A DNA stretch of 64,000 bases from an uncultured Gammaproteobacteria bacterium. Lineage in GTDB: Bacteria > Pseudomonadota > Gammaproteobacteria > Steroidobacterales > Foliamicaceae. The position numbers and the translations under genes were made by a program. The DNA lies in the NCBI GenBank assembly GCA_951828235.1, contig OX639965.1, positions 451,191 through 515,190 on the forward strand, in the 5' to 3' direction. This document shows positions 1-8,997 of this stretch, in pieces. Positions within the stretch are counted from its first letter, which is position 1. Each line of letters starts with the position of its first letter. The notes below the pieces were generated by a model. It was not told the DNA's origin and made no database searches. It was given only the letters and a program-made list of their open reading frames with translations.

Positions 1-256
1 CGGAAATGCCCACGATCACATCATTAATCTGAACCCCCGACATCAGCTCCGCTTCACCGACGGCCTGGTCGATCGAACGCACGGTCGCTTCGATGTTGAC
101 CACCGATCCGCGCTTCATCCCCTGCGACGGACTCGAGCCGAAACCCAGAATCTCCAGTTCGCCGGATTCCGCACCCACCGCGGCCACGATGGCCGCCACC
201 TTCGACGTGCCGATATCCAGCGCGGTCACGATTTCCTGGTCGCGCTTGCGTGTCAT
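1..256 (-). CDS. ftsA: Cell division protein FtsA (partial, N-terminal part)
   Basis: Only the first 85 codons lie in the window; the rest runs off the left edge. FtsA is the actin-like ATPase that tethers FtsZ to the inner membrane and recruits later divisome proteins. The visible part carries the typical start: a basic N-terminus, then the ALDIGTSKVAAIV phosphate-binding segment (about residues 12-24), GMKRG, and the VNIEATVRSIDQAV stretch that begins subdomain 1C. The ATG overlaps the ftsQ stop as ATGA, which fixes the start and implies translational coupling. It is the last visible gene of the dcw cluster; ftsZ would be expected next, outside the window. Confidence 0.93.
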   Translation of the reverse strand, partial: MTRKRDQEIVTALDIGTSKVAAIVAAVGAESGELEILGFGSSPSQGMKRGSVVNIEATVRSIDQAVGEAELMSGVQINDVIVGIS

Positions 257-987
257 GGCGATCTTCCTCCCCGCGTGCCCGCGGTCGTGTTGAGACTGCG
301 CCTGGCCACGGCGAGCCCGTTCGGGTAGCGCAAATCCATATAGGCAATCTCCGATCCCGGTTCCCCGGCCAGTTCATCGAGGGCCAGCAAGGCCCGCTGC
401 AGCCTGAGATTGATGGAATCGGCGCCCAGCCGAAGTTGCGGCCCGCCCCGCAATTCAAGACGCCAGGCGCCACGCGCGTCCAGGATCAGCTCGTCCAGCG
501 CCAGCGAGCGGGCGCCCAGCCGCGCGGAAAACGCTCGGTAGCGCTCCAGCATTACTTTTTCCTTTCCCTCGGGACCCTGCAGCAAAGGCAAGGTCCGGTT
601 GATCGGCCCGCCGGGGTCGAACGCTTCGCCGGACTCGTCGAGCAGCGCCTGCCGTCCCCAGCGGGCGACGGGTCTGCGCTCGGTAATCTCGATACTCACG
701 TCCAGCGGCCATTCCCTGCGCACCTGTGCGGAAGCGATCCAGTTGAGTTCCTCCAGCCGCCCCTGTAGGCGTTCCACCGGCAAGCGCAGCCAACCCCATG
801 ACGTGAAGGGCACTACCAGCGCCTGCAGTTCCTCCCGGGTGTGATGATGAATCTCGCCGTGAATCTGCACCGTGCGGATCGGCACACGGTTGAGCCCGGG
901 CAGGCTGAAAACCGCCGCCGCGCAAAGAACCAACCCGGCCAGAATCGGAGAGGCGATCCTTCTGCGGCGTTTTCGTGTCCTTCTCAT
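253..987 (-). CDS. ftsQ: Cell division protein FtsQ
   Basis: A 244-residue bitopic divisome protein linking early (FtsA/FtsZ) and late (FtsL/FtsB/FtsW/FtsI) components. It has a short, very basic cytoplasmic start (MRRTRKRRRR), one hydrophobic segment at about residues 13-31, then a POTRA-type domain beginning near VPIRTVQIHGEIHHHTREEL, and a FtsQ domain containing the LNWIASAQVRREWP segment typical of the family. Length is normal. The ATG is one base after the ddl stop; the stop overlaps the ftsA start. The ddl–ftsQ–ftsA order supports the name although FtsQ diverges fast in sequence. Confidence 0.92.
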   Translation of the reverse strand: MRRTRKRRRRIASPILAGLVLCAAAVFSLPGLNRVPIRTVQIHGEIHHHTREELQALVVPFTSWGWLRLPVERLQGRLEELNWIASAQVRREWPLDVSIEITERRPVARWGRQALLDESGEAFDPGGPINRTLPLLQGPEGKEKVMLERYRAFSARLGARSLALDELILDARGAWRLELRGGPQLRLGADSINLRLQRALLALDELAGEPGSEIAYMDLRYPNGLAVARRSLNTTAGTRGGRSP

Positions 988-988
988 A

Positions 989-1960
989 TCAGTGCCCGCC
1001 AGCGCCGCCGCCGCGGTCGAAGCTGGTCTCGAGAATCCGCCAGCACAACTCGTCGAAGGAAATGTCCGCCCTGGCCGCGGCCATCGGCACCAGGCTGTGT
1101 GAAGTCATGCCCGGTACCGTGTTTACTTCCAGCACCGAGTACGCCCGGGTGCGGTCGCGCATCAGGTCCACGCGGGCCCAGCCGCTCACATTGAGTTCGC
1201 TGATCGCGAGTTCGGCCATCCGGTTGATCTCCACCTCCTGATCGCGGTCCAGTCCGCTGGGGCAGAGATAGCGTGTCTCCTCGCTCTCATACTTGGTGTG
1301 AAAGTCGTAGAACTGCCCCTCGGGCGGGAGAATGCGTATTACCGGCAGCATCTCCCCCTGCAGCATGCTGGCGGTGTACTCGGCCCCTTCGATCCAGGTT
1401 TCGACCATTACGTTCTCGTCGTAGCGGGCCGCGAGGCGGAAGGCGGCAGCCACGCCCGAGGGTTCGTCCACGCGGGAAATACCAATGCTGGAACCCTGCC
1501 TGTTCGGCTTCAATCCGACCGGAAAACCCAGATCGTTCGCCGAGCGTTCGGCTTCCGGCAGGTCCCTGACCATGCGCCAGCCGGGAGTGCGCAGGCCCGC
1601 ATGAACGAACACCAGCTTGCTCACATGCTTGTCCATGGCAAGCGCCAGCGCCGATTGACAGCTGCCGGTATAGGGCAAACCCAGGATATCCAGCAGCCCG
1701 GCCACCACGCCGTCTTCGCCTCCCGGGCCATGCAGGGCGTTGAATACCCGATCGTAGCCGCCGCCCCGCAGGGCCTCGACAAGCTCCGCCCCGCAAGCAT
1801 CCACCGGCTCGACGTCCACTCCCCGGGACCGCAGGGCCCCGAGCACCGCCTCTCCGGTCCGGACCGAAATCTCCCGCTCGGCCGAATCTCCGCCCAGCAG
1901 CAAGGCAACCCGGCCGAACTCGGCCGCGCTGGCAACCTCATGGCGCATAGTCCCGCTCAT
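989..1960 (-). CDS. ddl: D-alanine–D-alanine ligase
   Basis: A 323-residue ATP-grasp enzyme that joins two D-alanines to give the dipeptide used by MurF. Visible hallmarks are the N-terminal LLGGDSAEREISVRTG motif (about 21-36), the GPGGEDG and GLPYTGS substrate-site segments, the KPNRQGSSIGIS ATP-grasp loop, and the metal-binding EVNTVPGMTSHSLVP near the C-terminus. The length is slightly above the DdlB norm. The ATG overlaps the murB stop (ATGA). It lies in the usual DdlB place between murB and ftsQ. Confidence 0.96.
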   Translation of the reverse strand: MSGTMRHEVASAAEFGRVALLLGGDSAEREISVRTGEAVLGALRSRGVDVEPVDACGAELVEALRGGGYDRVFNALHGPGGEDGVVAGLLDILGLPYTGSCQSALALAMDKHVSKLVFVHAGLRTPGWRMVRDLPEAERSANDLGFPVGLKPNRQGSSIGISRVDEPSGVAAAFRLAARYDENVMVETWIEGAEYTASMLQGEMLPVIRILPPEGQFYDFHTKYESEETRYLCPSGLDRDQEVEINRMAELAISELNVSGWARVDLMRDRTRAYSVLEVNTVPGMTSHSLVPMAAARADISFDELCWRILETSFDRGGGAGGH

Positions 1961-2874
1961 GGCGCCGCTTCCGGAACGCCGCCCACGATCCGGACCTCGG
2001 GTTGCAGGGTAACGCCGCAGTCCGCCCTGACCCTGGCCTGAACCTTGAGAATCAGGCGTTCGATCTCGGCGGCCGTGGCGCCGCCATGGTTGACGATGAA
2101 GTTGGCGTGTTTCGTCGAGACTTCCGCCGCGCCTTCACGCAATCCCTTCAATCCCGCCTTCTCGATCAACTCGCCGGCAAAACTGCCGGGAGGATTGCGA
2201 AACACCGAGCCGCAGCTGGGCAGATTGAGCGGCTGGCGGCGGCGGCGCTCGGCCATAAGCGAACGGAGCCTGCCCGTCTGCGGGGTGGTTTCGAACTCGA
2301 AGCGCGCCGCCAGGAAGCACTCGTCCGCCGGCCCGTCAAGCTGCCGGTATCCGGGGCGGTACTGTCCGCGCGGCCGCCTGTGCACGACGCCGCCGCGATC
2401 CAGAGTTTCCACCGAATGCACGCTGTCCCAGGTTGCGCCACCGAAGGCGCCGGCATTCATCGCCAGGGCCCCGCCCACCGTGCCCGGGATTCCGGCAAAG
2501 AAATCGGCCGGCCCCAATCCCCAAGACGAGCAGGCCTTCGCCAGCGCCGTGCAAGGCAGGCCCGCACCGGCCTCGACACTGAATTCCGACCGCGTCACTT
2601 CGCGAAACGCCCGGCCCAGGGCCACGACCGCGCCTTCGATTCCCGCATCCCGCACCAGCAGGTTACTGCCCATGCCCACGAAGTAGACCGGCAGCGCCGG
2701 ATCCAGGGCGCGCAGGAAATCAGCCAGGTCGGACCGGTCGGCGGGCACGAAAAACAACCGGGCCGGACCGCCGACCCGCCAGTGGGTGTGCCGGGACATG
2801 GGTTCGCCATAAGCGAGGCGCCCGCGCACGGCGTCAAGCTTCATGTCGGGCTCGCGGGCCGCTGCAACGCTCAC
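1957..2874 (-). CDS. murB: UDP-N-acetylenolpyruvoylglucosamine reductase MurB
   Basis: A 305-residue FAD enzyme that reduces UDP-GlcNAc-enolpyruvate to UDP-MurNAc with NADPH. The FAD-binding half shows HTHWRVGGPARLFF and GMGSNLLVRDAG; the catalytic serine lies in SCGSVFRNP, and the later acid in AGELIEKAGLKG. Its length fits the shorter type II MurB class rather than the 340-residue E. coli type. I use the GTG at 2874 because it overlaps the murC stop as GTGA; an internal ATG at 2844 is an alternative start. Confidence 0.95.
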   Translation of the reverse strand: MSVAAAREPDMKLDAVRGRLAYGEPMSRHTHWRVGGPARLFFVPADRSDLADFLRALDPALPVYFVGMGSNLLVRDAGIEGAVVALGRAFREVTRSEFSVEAGAGLPCTALAKACSSWGLGPADFFAGIPGTVGGALAMNAGAFGGATWDSVHSVETLDRGGVVHRRPRGQYRPGYRQLDGPADECFLAARFEFETTPQTGRLRSLMAERRRRQPLNLPSCGSVFRNPPGSFAGELIEKAGLKGLREGAAEVSTKHANFIVNHGGATAAEIERLILKVQARVRADCGVTLQPEVRIVGGVPEAAP

Positions 2875-4310
2875 GGGGAACCTCGCCCGCCGGCCTTGCC
2901 CACGGCGATCGTCGGCCCGCGCAGCCGCGCAGGCAGATTGGCGGCCTCGGCTCCTATGTCGCCGGCGCCCAGCGTAATTACCACATCGCCGTCGGCCACG
3001 ATATTTCGCAGGGCGGCCGCAAGGCCCCTCAGGTCAGGCACGAAAACGGGTTCGGCGCCGCCCCGGGCACGCACCGCCCGGCAGATCGCCCTGCCGTCGG
3101 CGCCAGCAATGGGAGACTCGCCCGCCGCATACACTTCCGTTACCAGGACCCGGTCGGCGCCCGAAAGGACCGCGGCGAGGTCGTCCAGCAGATCGCGCGT
3201 GCGGGTATAGCGATGCGGCTGAAACGCCGCCACCACCCGGCGGCCGGGCCACGCCTCCCTGGCAGCCTGCAGGGTAGCGGCGACTTCGCGGGGGTGGTGA
3301 GCATAATCGTCCACCAGCGTTACCAGGCCGCCACCTGTGGCGACATCGCCCAGCAATTCGAATCTGCGCCTCAAGGGGCGACATTCCGCCAGCGCCTGGC
3401 GGACAAACTTCATGTCGATGCCCAGCTCGTCGCCAAGGGCCACAACCGCCAGCGCATTCAGGGCATTGTGGCGGCCGGGAAGATTGACGGTCAGCACCGT
3501 GCGGTCTCCGCCGGGCAGTTCCACCTCCATGCTCGACCAGAGCCCCTCCCCGCGCAGCCTTATGCCCCGGTAATCCGCATCCGGCGAAAAGCCATAGGTG
3601 CGGATCCGCCGCTGTACCCTCGGCAGGATATCGGCCACGCCCGGGTCATCTGCGCAGGCCAGAAACAGGCCGTAGAACGGCAGGTTGTGGGCGAATTCCA
3701 CGAACGCCTGCCTGAGGCTTTCAAGGTTGCCCCCGTACGCAGCGAGATGATCGTTGTCAATGTTGGTGACGACCGCGACGACCGGCTGCAGGTGCAGGAA
3801 GGAGGCATCGCTCTCGTCGGCCTCGGCCACCAGGCAGGAGCCCCCGCCCAGCTTGCTGCGCATGGCGTTTCGCACCTGCCCGCCGACCACGTATGTGGGG
3901 TCCTCGCCGGCGCAGTCCAGCATCTCCACGATCAGATGTGCCGTGGTCGTCTTGCCGTGCGTGCCGGAGACCGCGATGCCGTCTCGCCTGCGCATTAGTT
4001 CGGCCAGGACGTCGGCCCGCGCCACCACCGGCAACCGTGCGGCGACGGCCGCCCTGAGTTCGACATTGTCCGAAGGTATTGCGGAAGAACGAACCACAAG
4101 GTCGGCGTTGCCCACCTGCGAGGCGCGATGGCCGTAATACACCTTGACCCCCAGGCTCTCCAGGTGCCGCGTGGCCCGGCCCGCGAACCGGTCGGAGCCC
4201 TGCACCTCGTATCCAAGGTTGGCCACAACCTCGGCCAGCCCGCTCATGCCCGCGCCGCCTATTCCGACGAAATGGATGCAACGCACCCGCTCGGTCAGCA
4301 ACATCCTCAT
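2871..4310 (-). CDS. murC: UDP-N-acetylmuramate–L-alanine ligase MurC
   Basis: A 479-residue cytoplasmic Mur ligase adding the first amino acid of the stem peptide. It has the N-terminal Rossmann motif HFVGIGGAGMSGLAE (about 13-27), the ATP-binding P-loop SGTHGKTTTAHL, the EADESDASF metal-binding motif, and the C-terminal Mur ligase domain with DDYAHHPREVAATL and FQPHRYTRTRDL. Length and motif order are canonical. The ATG overlaps the murG stop (ATGA), and the stop overlaps the murB GTG, so three genes are chained by coupling. Confidence 0.97.
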   Translation of the reverse strand: MRMLLTERVRCIHFVGIGGAGMSGLAEVVANLGYEVQGSDRFAGRATRHLESLGVKVYYGHRASQVGNADLVVRSSAIPSDNVELRAAVAARLPVVARADVLAELMRRRDGIAVSGTHGKTTTAHLIVEMLDCAGEDPTYVVGGQVRNAMRSKLGGGSCLVAEADESDASFLHLQPVVAVVTNIDNDHLAAYGGNLESLRQAFVEFAHNLPFYGLFLACADDPGVADILPRVQRRIRTYGFSPDADYRGIRLRGEGLWSSMEVELPGGDRTVLTVNLPGRHNALNALAVVALGDELGIDMKFVRQALAECRPLRRRFELLGDVATGGGLVTLVDDYAHHPREVAATLQAAREAWPGRRVVAAFQPHRYTRTRDLLDDLAAVLSGADRVLVTEVYAAGESPIAGADGRAICRAVRARGGAEPVFVPDLRGLAAALRNIVADGDVVITLGAGDIGAEAANLPARLRGPTIAVGKAGGRGSP

Positions 4311-5422
4311 GCCCGCGCACCCTCCTTGAGACAGGCATTCACCACGTCTTCGGTAGCGCCCGGGCGAGCCAGTTCATGGGCCCGCAGGGCGCGTGCCAGG
4401 GCGCTGGCCCGGTTGGCGGCGAATACTTCGACAGCCTGCGCCAGAGCGTCGGCGGACAGGTCCCGCTCGGCGATCAGCGAGGCCGCGCCGCGGCGTACCA
4501 GGTACTCCGCATTCCGGGCCTGATGATCGTCGGCGGCAAGGGCGAACGGCACCAGGATGGCCCCCAGTCCCACCACGCTCAGTTCCGCCAGCGTCAGTGC
4601 GCCCGCGCGGCATACGGCGATGTCCGCCCATGCATAGACCTGCGCCATGTCCACGATAAATTCGCGGACGTTCGATTTGACCCCCAGCCGCCGGTAGGCG
4701 GATTCGACCTCGCGGGCTTCCGAACTCCCGGCCTGATGGAGCACGGTGCACTCGGCCTCCAGCCTCGCCAGGCCTTCGGGCACCGTCCGATTGAGAATCC
4801 GTGCGCCCTGGCTACCTCCAAGAACCAGGATGCGCAGCGGGCCGGAGCGCGCAGCGAACCGGGCCTGGGGCGGCTCAAGCTGAAGCAGCTCCCGGCGAAC
4901 CGGGTTTCCGGTCTCGGTGCAGGGCCTGCGGGCGGGCAATGCTCCCGGAAAGGCCAGCAGCATGCGGCGGGCGAAATGCGATAGCAGGCGGTTGGCGTAA
5001 CCGGCCACGGCGTTCTGCTCGTGAATCAGCAGCGGCACGCGGGCAAGCCAGGCCGCCAGGCCGCCAGGGGCCGAGACGAAGCCGCCCATGCCGAGCGCCA
5101 CGCCGGGCCTGACGCGCCGGAAAATGAAAAAGGCCTGAAGCACCGCGCGGCCCACGCTGAATGGCGCCAGCAGCCAGACCAGCAACCCGCGTCCCCGCAG
5201 ACCCGAAACAGTCAGCCATTCCATCACAACGCCGGCCGGCGGTTTGATGCGCGACTCGAGCCCGCGTCGGCTGCCCAGCCACACCACGTCCACGCCACGC
5301 TCCAAAAGGGCCTGGGCCACGGCCAGCGCCGGGAACACGTGCCCGCCGGTGCCGCCGGCCATGATCATCACGGGTCCCGCAGCCCGTGGCGGAAGCCGCG
5401 CTGCGTTCGACCGGCCGTTCAT
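4307..5422 (-). CDS. murG: Lipid II synthase MurG (GlcNAc transferase)
   Basis: A 371-residue GT28 glycosyltransferase that adds GlcNAc to lipid I on the inner face of the membrane. It shows the first G-loop MIMAGGTGGHVFPALAVA (about 19-36), the LIHEQNAVAGYANRLL segment, LVLGGSQGARILN, and the nucleotide-sugar region around CRAGALTLAELSVVGLGAILVPF. The reading frame stays open far upstream, but the ATG at 5422 overlaps the ftsW stop (ATGA) and is followed by the expected N-terminus, so upstream codons are not part of the gene. Confidence 0.96.
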   Translation of the reverse strand: MNGRSNAARLPPRAAGPVMIMAGGTGGHVFPALAVAQALLERGVDVVWLGSRRGLESRIKPPAGVVMEWLTVSGLRGRGLLVWLLAPFSVGRAVLQAFFIFRRVRPGVALGMGGFVSAPGGLAAWLARVPLLIHEQNAVAGYANRLLSHFARRMLLAFPGALPARRPCTETGNPVRRELLQLEPPQARFAARSGPLRILVLGGSQGARILNRTVPEGLARLEAECTVLHQAGSSEAREVESAYRRLGVKSNVREFIVDMAQVYAWADIAVCRAGALTLAELSVVGLGAILVPFALAADDHQARNAEYLVRRGAASLIAERDLSADALAQAVEVFAANRASALARALRAHELARPGATEDVVNACLKEGARA

Positions 5423-6579
5423 CGGCGGCTCTTCGACGGCATGCCCGGTTCCAGCGCCGCGTTTTCGCGGTCGATACGTAACAGGATGCCCAGCGATACC
5501 AGCGTGATCACGAGATTGGACCGACCGTAGCTGACCAGTGGCAGCGCAAGGCCCTTGGTGGGCAATGCGCCCATGTTCACGCCCAGGTTGACCAGCACCT
5601 GAAGTCCGATGCACAGGGCCAGACCAAGCGCGAAATAGGCCTGGAACATGCGCTTGCGCCGGGCGGAGGCCCGCGCCACGGCGAGCACCCGGGCCACCAG
5701 CAGGGCGAAGACCGCAAGCAGCGCCAGGCTTCCCAGCAACCCCGCCTCCTCGGCGATCACCGCGAATATGAAATCGGTATGGGCCTCCGGAAGATAGAAG
5801 AGTTTCTGCACGCCCGCACCCAGTCCCGCACCCGCCAGATGTCCGGTTCCGATGGCCATCAGCGACTGGGTCAGCTGCCATCCACTGTTCAGCGGATCGG
5901 ACCAAGGATCCAGAAAGGAGTTCACGCGGGCGAGCCGGTACGGCGAAGTCCAGGCTAGCGCCGCGAACGCGGCCGCTCCCACCAGCGCCAGCGCACCCAC
6001 ATCGCGGAAGCGGGCGCCGGCGACAAACAGCACGCCAACAGACATGGCCATGATCAGTGCCGCGTAACCGAAGTCGGGCTGCCCCAGCAACAGGGCGGCC
6101 GCCATCGCGACCAGGACCAACGGCTTCAGCAGGGCGCCCATGCCTCGCTGCAGCGCCGCCCCGTGGCGGTGGGCATAACCGGCAACGAACATCAGGACCA
6201 TCAGCCGCACAGGCTCGCTGACCTGCACCGATATCGAGCTGCCCAGGGTCAGCCAACGGGTACTGCCGTTTACTTCGCGGCCCATGCCCGGCAGCAGCAC
6301 GAGCACGAGCAGCGCGATCGCCAGGAGCATCGGCAAAACCCCCAGGCGCTCCCAGAAACGGGAAGGAATCCGGTAGGCCAGGACGGCGCCGGACAGGCCG
6401 ATAAGGGCCGCGACACCCTGCCGCGTCAGGAAGAAGAAGGGATTGCCGTAGTCGCGGGCGCCCAGTTCCAGTGAGGCGCTGGCCAGGGCAATGAAGCCGG
6501 CGGTCAGCAGGGTCCCCGCGGAAAGCAGCAGCCATCCGTCCACGCGGGCTTCCACGGCGTCGAGCGAGCGGGAATTCAT
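5419..6579 (-). CDS. ftsW: Septal peptidoglycan polymerase FtsW
   Basis: A 386-residue SEDS-family glycosyltransferase that polymerises lipid II with FtsI at the septum. The protein is almost all membrane segments (about ten), with the family features WLTLGSSISVQVSEPVRL (after TM4), GQPDFGYAALI, and the C-terminal NLGVNMGALPTKGLALPLVSYGRSN signature, written here in pieces: NLGVNMGALP and LPLVSYGRSN. The ATG at 6579 overlaps the murD stop. A longer upstream open frame belongs to the murD antiphase and is not used. Confidence 0.96.
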   Translation of the reverse strand: MNSRSLDAVEARVDGWLLLSAGTLLTAGFIALASASLELGARDYGNPFFFLTRQGVAALIGLSGAVLAYRIPSRFWERLGVLPMLLAIALLVLVLLPGMGREVNGSTRWLTLGSSISVQVSEPVRLMVLMFVAGYAHRHGAALQRGMGALLKPLVLVAMAAALLLGQPDFGYAALIMAMSVGVLFVAGARFRDVGALALVGAAAFAALAWTSPYRLARVNSFLDPWSDPLNSGWQLTQSLMAIGTGHLAGAGLGAGVQKLFYLPEAHTDFIFAVIAEEAGLLGSLALLAVFALLVARVLAVARASARRKRMFQAYFALGLALCIGLQVLVNLGVNMGALPTKGLALPLVSYGRSNLVITLVSLGILLRIDRENAALEPGMPSKSRR

Positions 6580-7910
6580 GGTGCGCACGGCACTATCGCG
6601 CGAACGGCGCGCTCGAAGGCACGGCCCCGTTCCCGGTAGTTGCTGAACATGTCGAAGCTGGCGCAGGCAGGCGCCAGCAATACGGTCGACCCCGGGCGGG
6701 CGAGTTCCCGCGCGGCCGTCACCGCCTCGTCGAGCGTGTCGCTCCGTGAGACCGGGCATTGCGCACCCACCGCCCTGGCGATGCTTCCGGCTTCCTGGCC
6801 GATTGCGATCACCTGCACATCGCGCCCCATCAGCGCGTCACGCAATGCCTCATAGGACAATCCCTTGCCGGCGCCGCCAGCAATCAGGACCAGGGGATCG
6901 GGAACGCTGCGCACGGCGGCAGCCGCGGCGGCGGCGTTGGTGGCCTTGGAATCATTAATCCAACGAACGCCCGCCCACTCGCCAAGGGGCTGCATCCGGT
7001 GGGGCAAGCCCCGGTATTTTCCGGCGGCCCGCCGCATGGCCGCCGGAGTCAGCCCCAATACCCTGCCCATGGTGAGCGCGGCCAGCAGATTGGTCAATTG
7101 AAAACCATGTTGCATGGCGCTCTCGCCTACACGCATCAGGCGTGTCCTGGCGTGGCGTATTTGCGCCTGCGGGCCGCGGCCGACGATTCCGACGCGAGCC
7201 GCCGCGGGTCTGCCGACGCCATAGTCCAGCCTTGAACAGGATTGCGCGCACGGCGCCAACGCCTGCACCTCCGGTTCATCCGCGGGCACGACCACGTGCT
7301 TGCAGGAGAAATAGATGCGCGCCTTGGCCGCGGCGTAATCTTCAAGGCCGGCATGGGCATCCAGATGGTCCGGCGTGATGTTCAGAATCACCGCGGCTTC
7401 CAGGGCGATCGGCGCCGAGCGTTTCAGCTGGAAGCTTGACAGCTCCAGCACGCACACTTCATTCCGCTGGGCAAGCAGGTCCAGGGCCGGTGTCCCCAGG
7501 TTGGCGCCGGCCCCGGCCCTCAGACCGGCTTCGCGCAGCATGCCCAGCAGGAGGGTGGCGACGGTACTCTTGCCGTTGGATCCGGTGATCCCGGCAAGAC
7601 GGGCGCGATTCGCGTCGGCGAAGACATCCAGATCGCTGATGACCGGCATGTTCCGCTCACGGGCCTGGCGAACCAGGTCGTGGTCGGTGGGCGCCCCGGG
7701 CGAGAGCAGCAGCCTGTCAACCTGCCCGGGCAGCTCGCGCAGACCGTCGCCTGCATGACAGGCTGCAGCCGGCATGGCGCGGCGTATCTCGGACTCCGCC
7801 GGGGGCCGGGCCCGCGTATCGCAAAAGACCGCCCCTTGGCCGGTGCGGGCGAAGTAACGGGCGCAGGAAGCTCCCGTCGCGCCCATGCCGAATACCAGCG
7901 TTTCGCCCAT
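6576..7910 (-). CDS. murD: UDP-N-acetylmuramoyl-L-alanine–D-glutamate ligase MurD
   Basis: A 444-residue Mur ligase adding D-glutamate to UDP-MurNAc-L-Ala. The N-terminal nucleotide-binding fold starts VFGMGATGASCARYFA, the ATP P-loop is TGSNGKSTVATLLLGML (about 110-126), the ELSSFQLK motif follows, then NITPDHLDAH and the C-terminal WINDSKATNAAAA and LLAPACASFDMFSNYRERG. All are standard for MurD. It lies 10 bases after mraY and its stop overlaps the ftsW ATG. Confidence 0.97.
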   Translation of the reverse strand: MGETLVFGMGATGASCARYFARTGQGAVFCDTRARPPAESEIRRAMPAAACHAGDGLRELPGQVDRLLLSPGAPTDHDLVRQARERNMPVISDLDVFADANRARLAGITGSNGKSTVATLLLGMLREAGLRAGAGANLGTPALDLLAQRNEVCVLELSSFQLKRSAPIALEAAVILNITPDHLDAHAGLEDYAAAKARIYFSCKHVVVPADEPEVQALAPCAQSCSRLDYGVGRPAAARVGIVGRGPQAQIRHARTRLMRVGESAMQHGFQLTNLLAALTMGRVLGLTPAAMRRAAGKYRGLPHRMQPLGEWAGVRWINDSKATNAAAAAAAVRSVPDPLVLIAGGAGKGLSYEALRDALMGRDVQVIAIGQEAGSIARAVGAQCPVSRSDTLDEAVTAARELARPGSTVLLAPACASFDMFSNYRERGRAFERAVRAIVPCAP

Positions 7911-7920
7911 ATATCGGCGC

Positions 7921-8997
7921 CTAGCGGATCTTGAGGCTGGCCACGGCCACCAGCGCGAGGATTACCGAGACGATCCAGAACCGCACGATGATCTTCGGTT
8001 CCGGCCAACCCTTGAGTTCGAAGTGATGATGCATGGGAGCCATGCGCAATACCCGTTTGCCGGTGAGCCGGAACGAGCCGACCTGAACCATCACCGACAC
8101 GGCCTCCATAACGAATATGCCACCCACGATTGCCCAGGCCAGTTCCTGGCGAACGATTACCGCCACCGTGCCCAGAGCGGCGCCAAGGGCAAGGGCCCCG
8201 ACGTCGCCCATGAAGACCTGGGCGGGGTAACTGTTGAACCACAGGAAGCCCAGCCCCGCGCCCCCCATGGCGGCGCAGATGACCATCAGTTCCCCTGCGC
8301 CCGCAACATGGGGAACGCCCAGATAATCGGAAAAAATGGCGTTGCCCGCTACCCAGGAAAACAACCCGAGGGCCGCGGCGGCAATCGCAATCGGCATGAT
8401 GGCCAGTCCGTCCAGCCCATCGGTGAGGTTCACGGCGTTACTGCTGCCCACGATCACGATGTAGGCGAATAACGGAAACAGGACGCCCAGCGGCAGGTAC
8501 AGGTCCTTGAAGTAGGGGATCAGGACCGAATCACGCGGCTCTCCGATCTGGCTCAACACTGCCAGGACCAGCACCGCCGCAATCGACTGCAGCACGAACT
8601 TGAGCCAGGACGGCAGTCCCGCGGAGGTGCGCATGGCGAGCTTGCGATAGTCGTCGGCAAAGCCGATCAGACCGAAACAGACCGTGCTTCCCATTACCAC
8701 CCACACATACTGGTTTGCAAGGTCGGCCCAAAGGAGCGTCGAAACGAGCAGCGCAAGCAGAATCGGAACTCCGCCCAGCGTGGGCGTGCCGATTTTCGAA
8801 AAATGCGAACGCGGCCCGTCGTTGCGCACCGGCTGCTCCACGCTGCTGAGCCTGAGGCGGCGTATCACCAGGGGTCCCAGCACCAGCGACAGCACAAGGC
8901 CGGTAAGCGCAGCCAGGACCGACCGCAACGTGATGTATTCGAATACGCCGAATCCGGAATACCAGCCCGTCAGTTGTAGCGCCAGGTACTCAACCAT
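7921..8997 (-). CDS. mraY: Phospho-N-acetylmuramoyl-pentapeptide transferase MraY
   Basis: A 358-residue polytopic enzyme transferring phospho-MurNAc-pentapeptide to undecaprenyl phosphate, giving lipid I. About ten membrane segments alternate with the conserved cytoplasmic loops: [17 protein letters not shown] with the Asp pair, [30 protein letters not shown], and [15 protein letters not shown] near the end. The ATG lies 8 bases inside the end of murF. Length equals that of E. coli MraY (360). Confidence 0.97.
   Translation of the reverse strand: MVEYLALQLTGWYSGFGVFEYITLRSVLAALTGLVLSLVLGPLVIRRLRLSSVEQPVRNDGPRSHFSKIGTPTLGGVPILLALLVSTLLWADLANQYVWVVMGSTVCFGLIGFADDYRKLAMRTSAGLPSWLKFVLQSIAAVLVLAVLSQIGEPRDSVLIPYFKDLYLPLGVLFPLFAYIVIVGSSNAVNLTDGLDGLAIMPIAIAAAALGLFSWVAGNAIFSDYLGVPHVAGAGELMVICAAMGGAGLGFLWFNSYPAQVFMGDVGALALGAALGTVAVIVRQELAWAIVGGIFVMEAVSVMVQVGSFRLTGKRVLRMAPMHHHFELKGWPEPKIIVRFWIVSVILALVAVASLKIR

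Noticed and set aside
4307..6535. A 742-codon frame joining murG to upstream sequence
   Set aside because: The upstream half is an out-of-frame reading of ftsW; murG starts at the ATG at 5422 that overlaps the ftsW stop.
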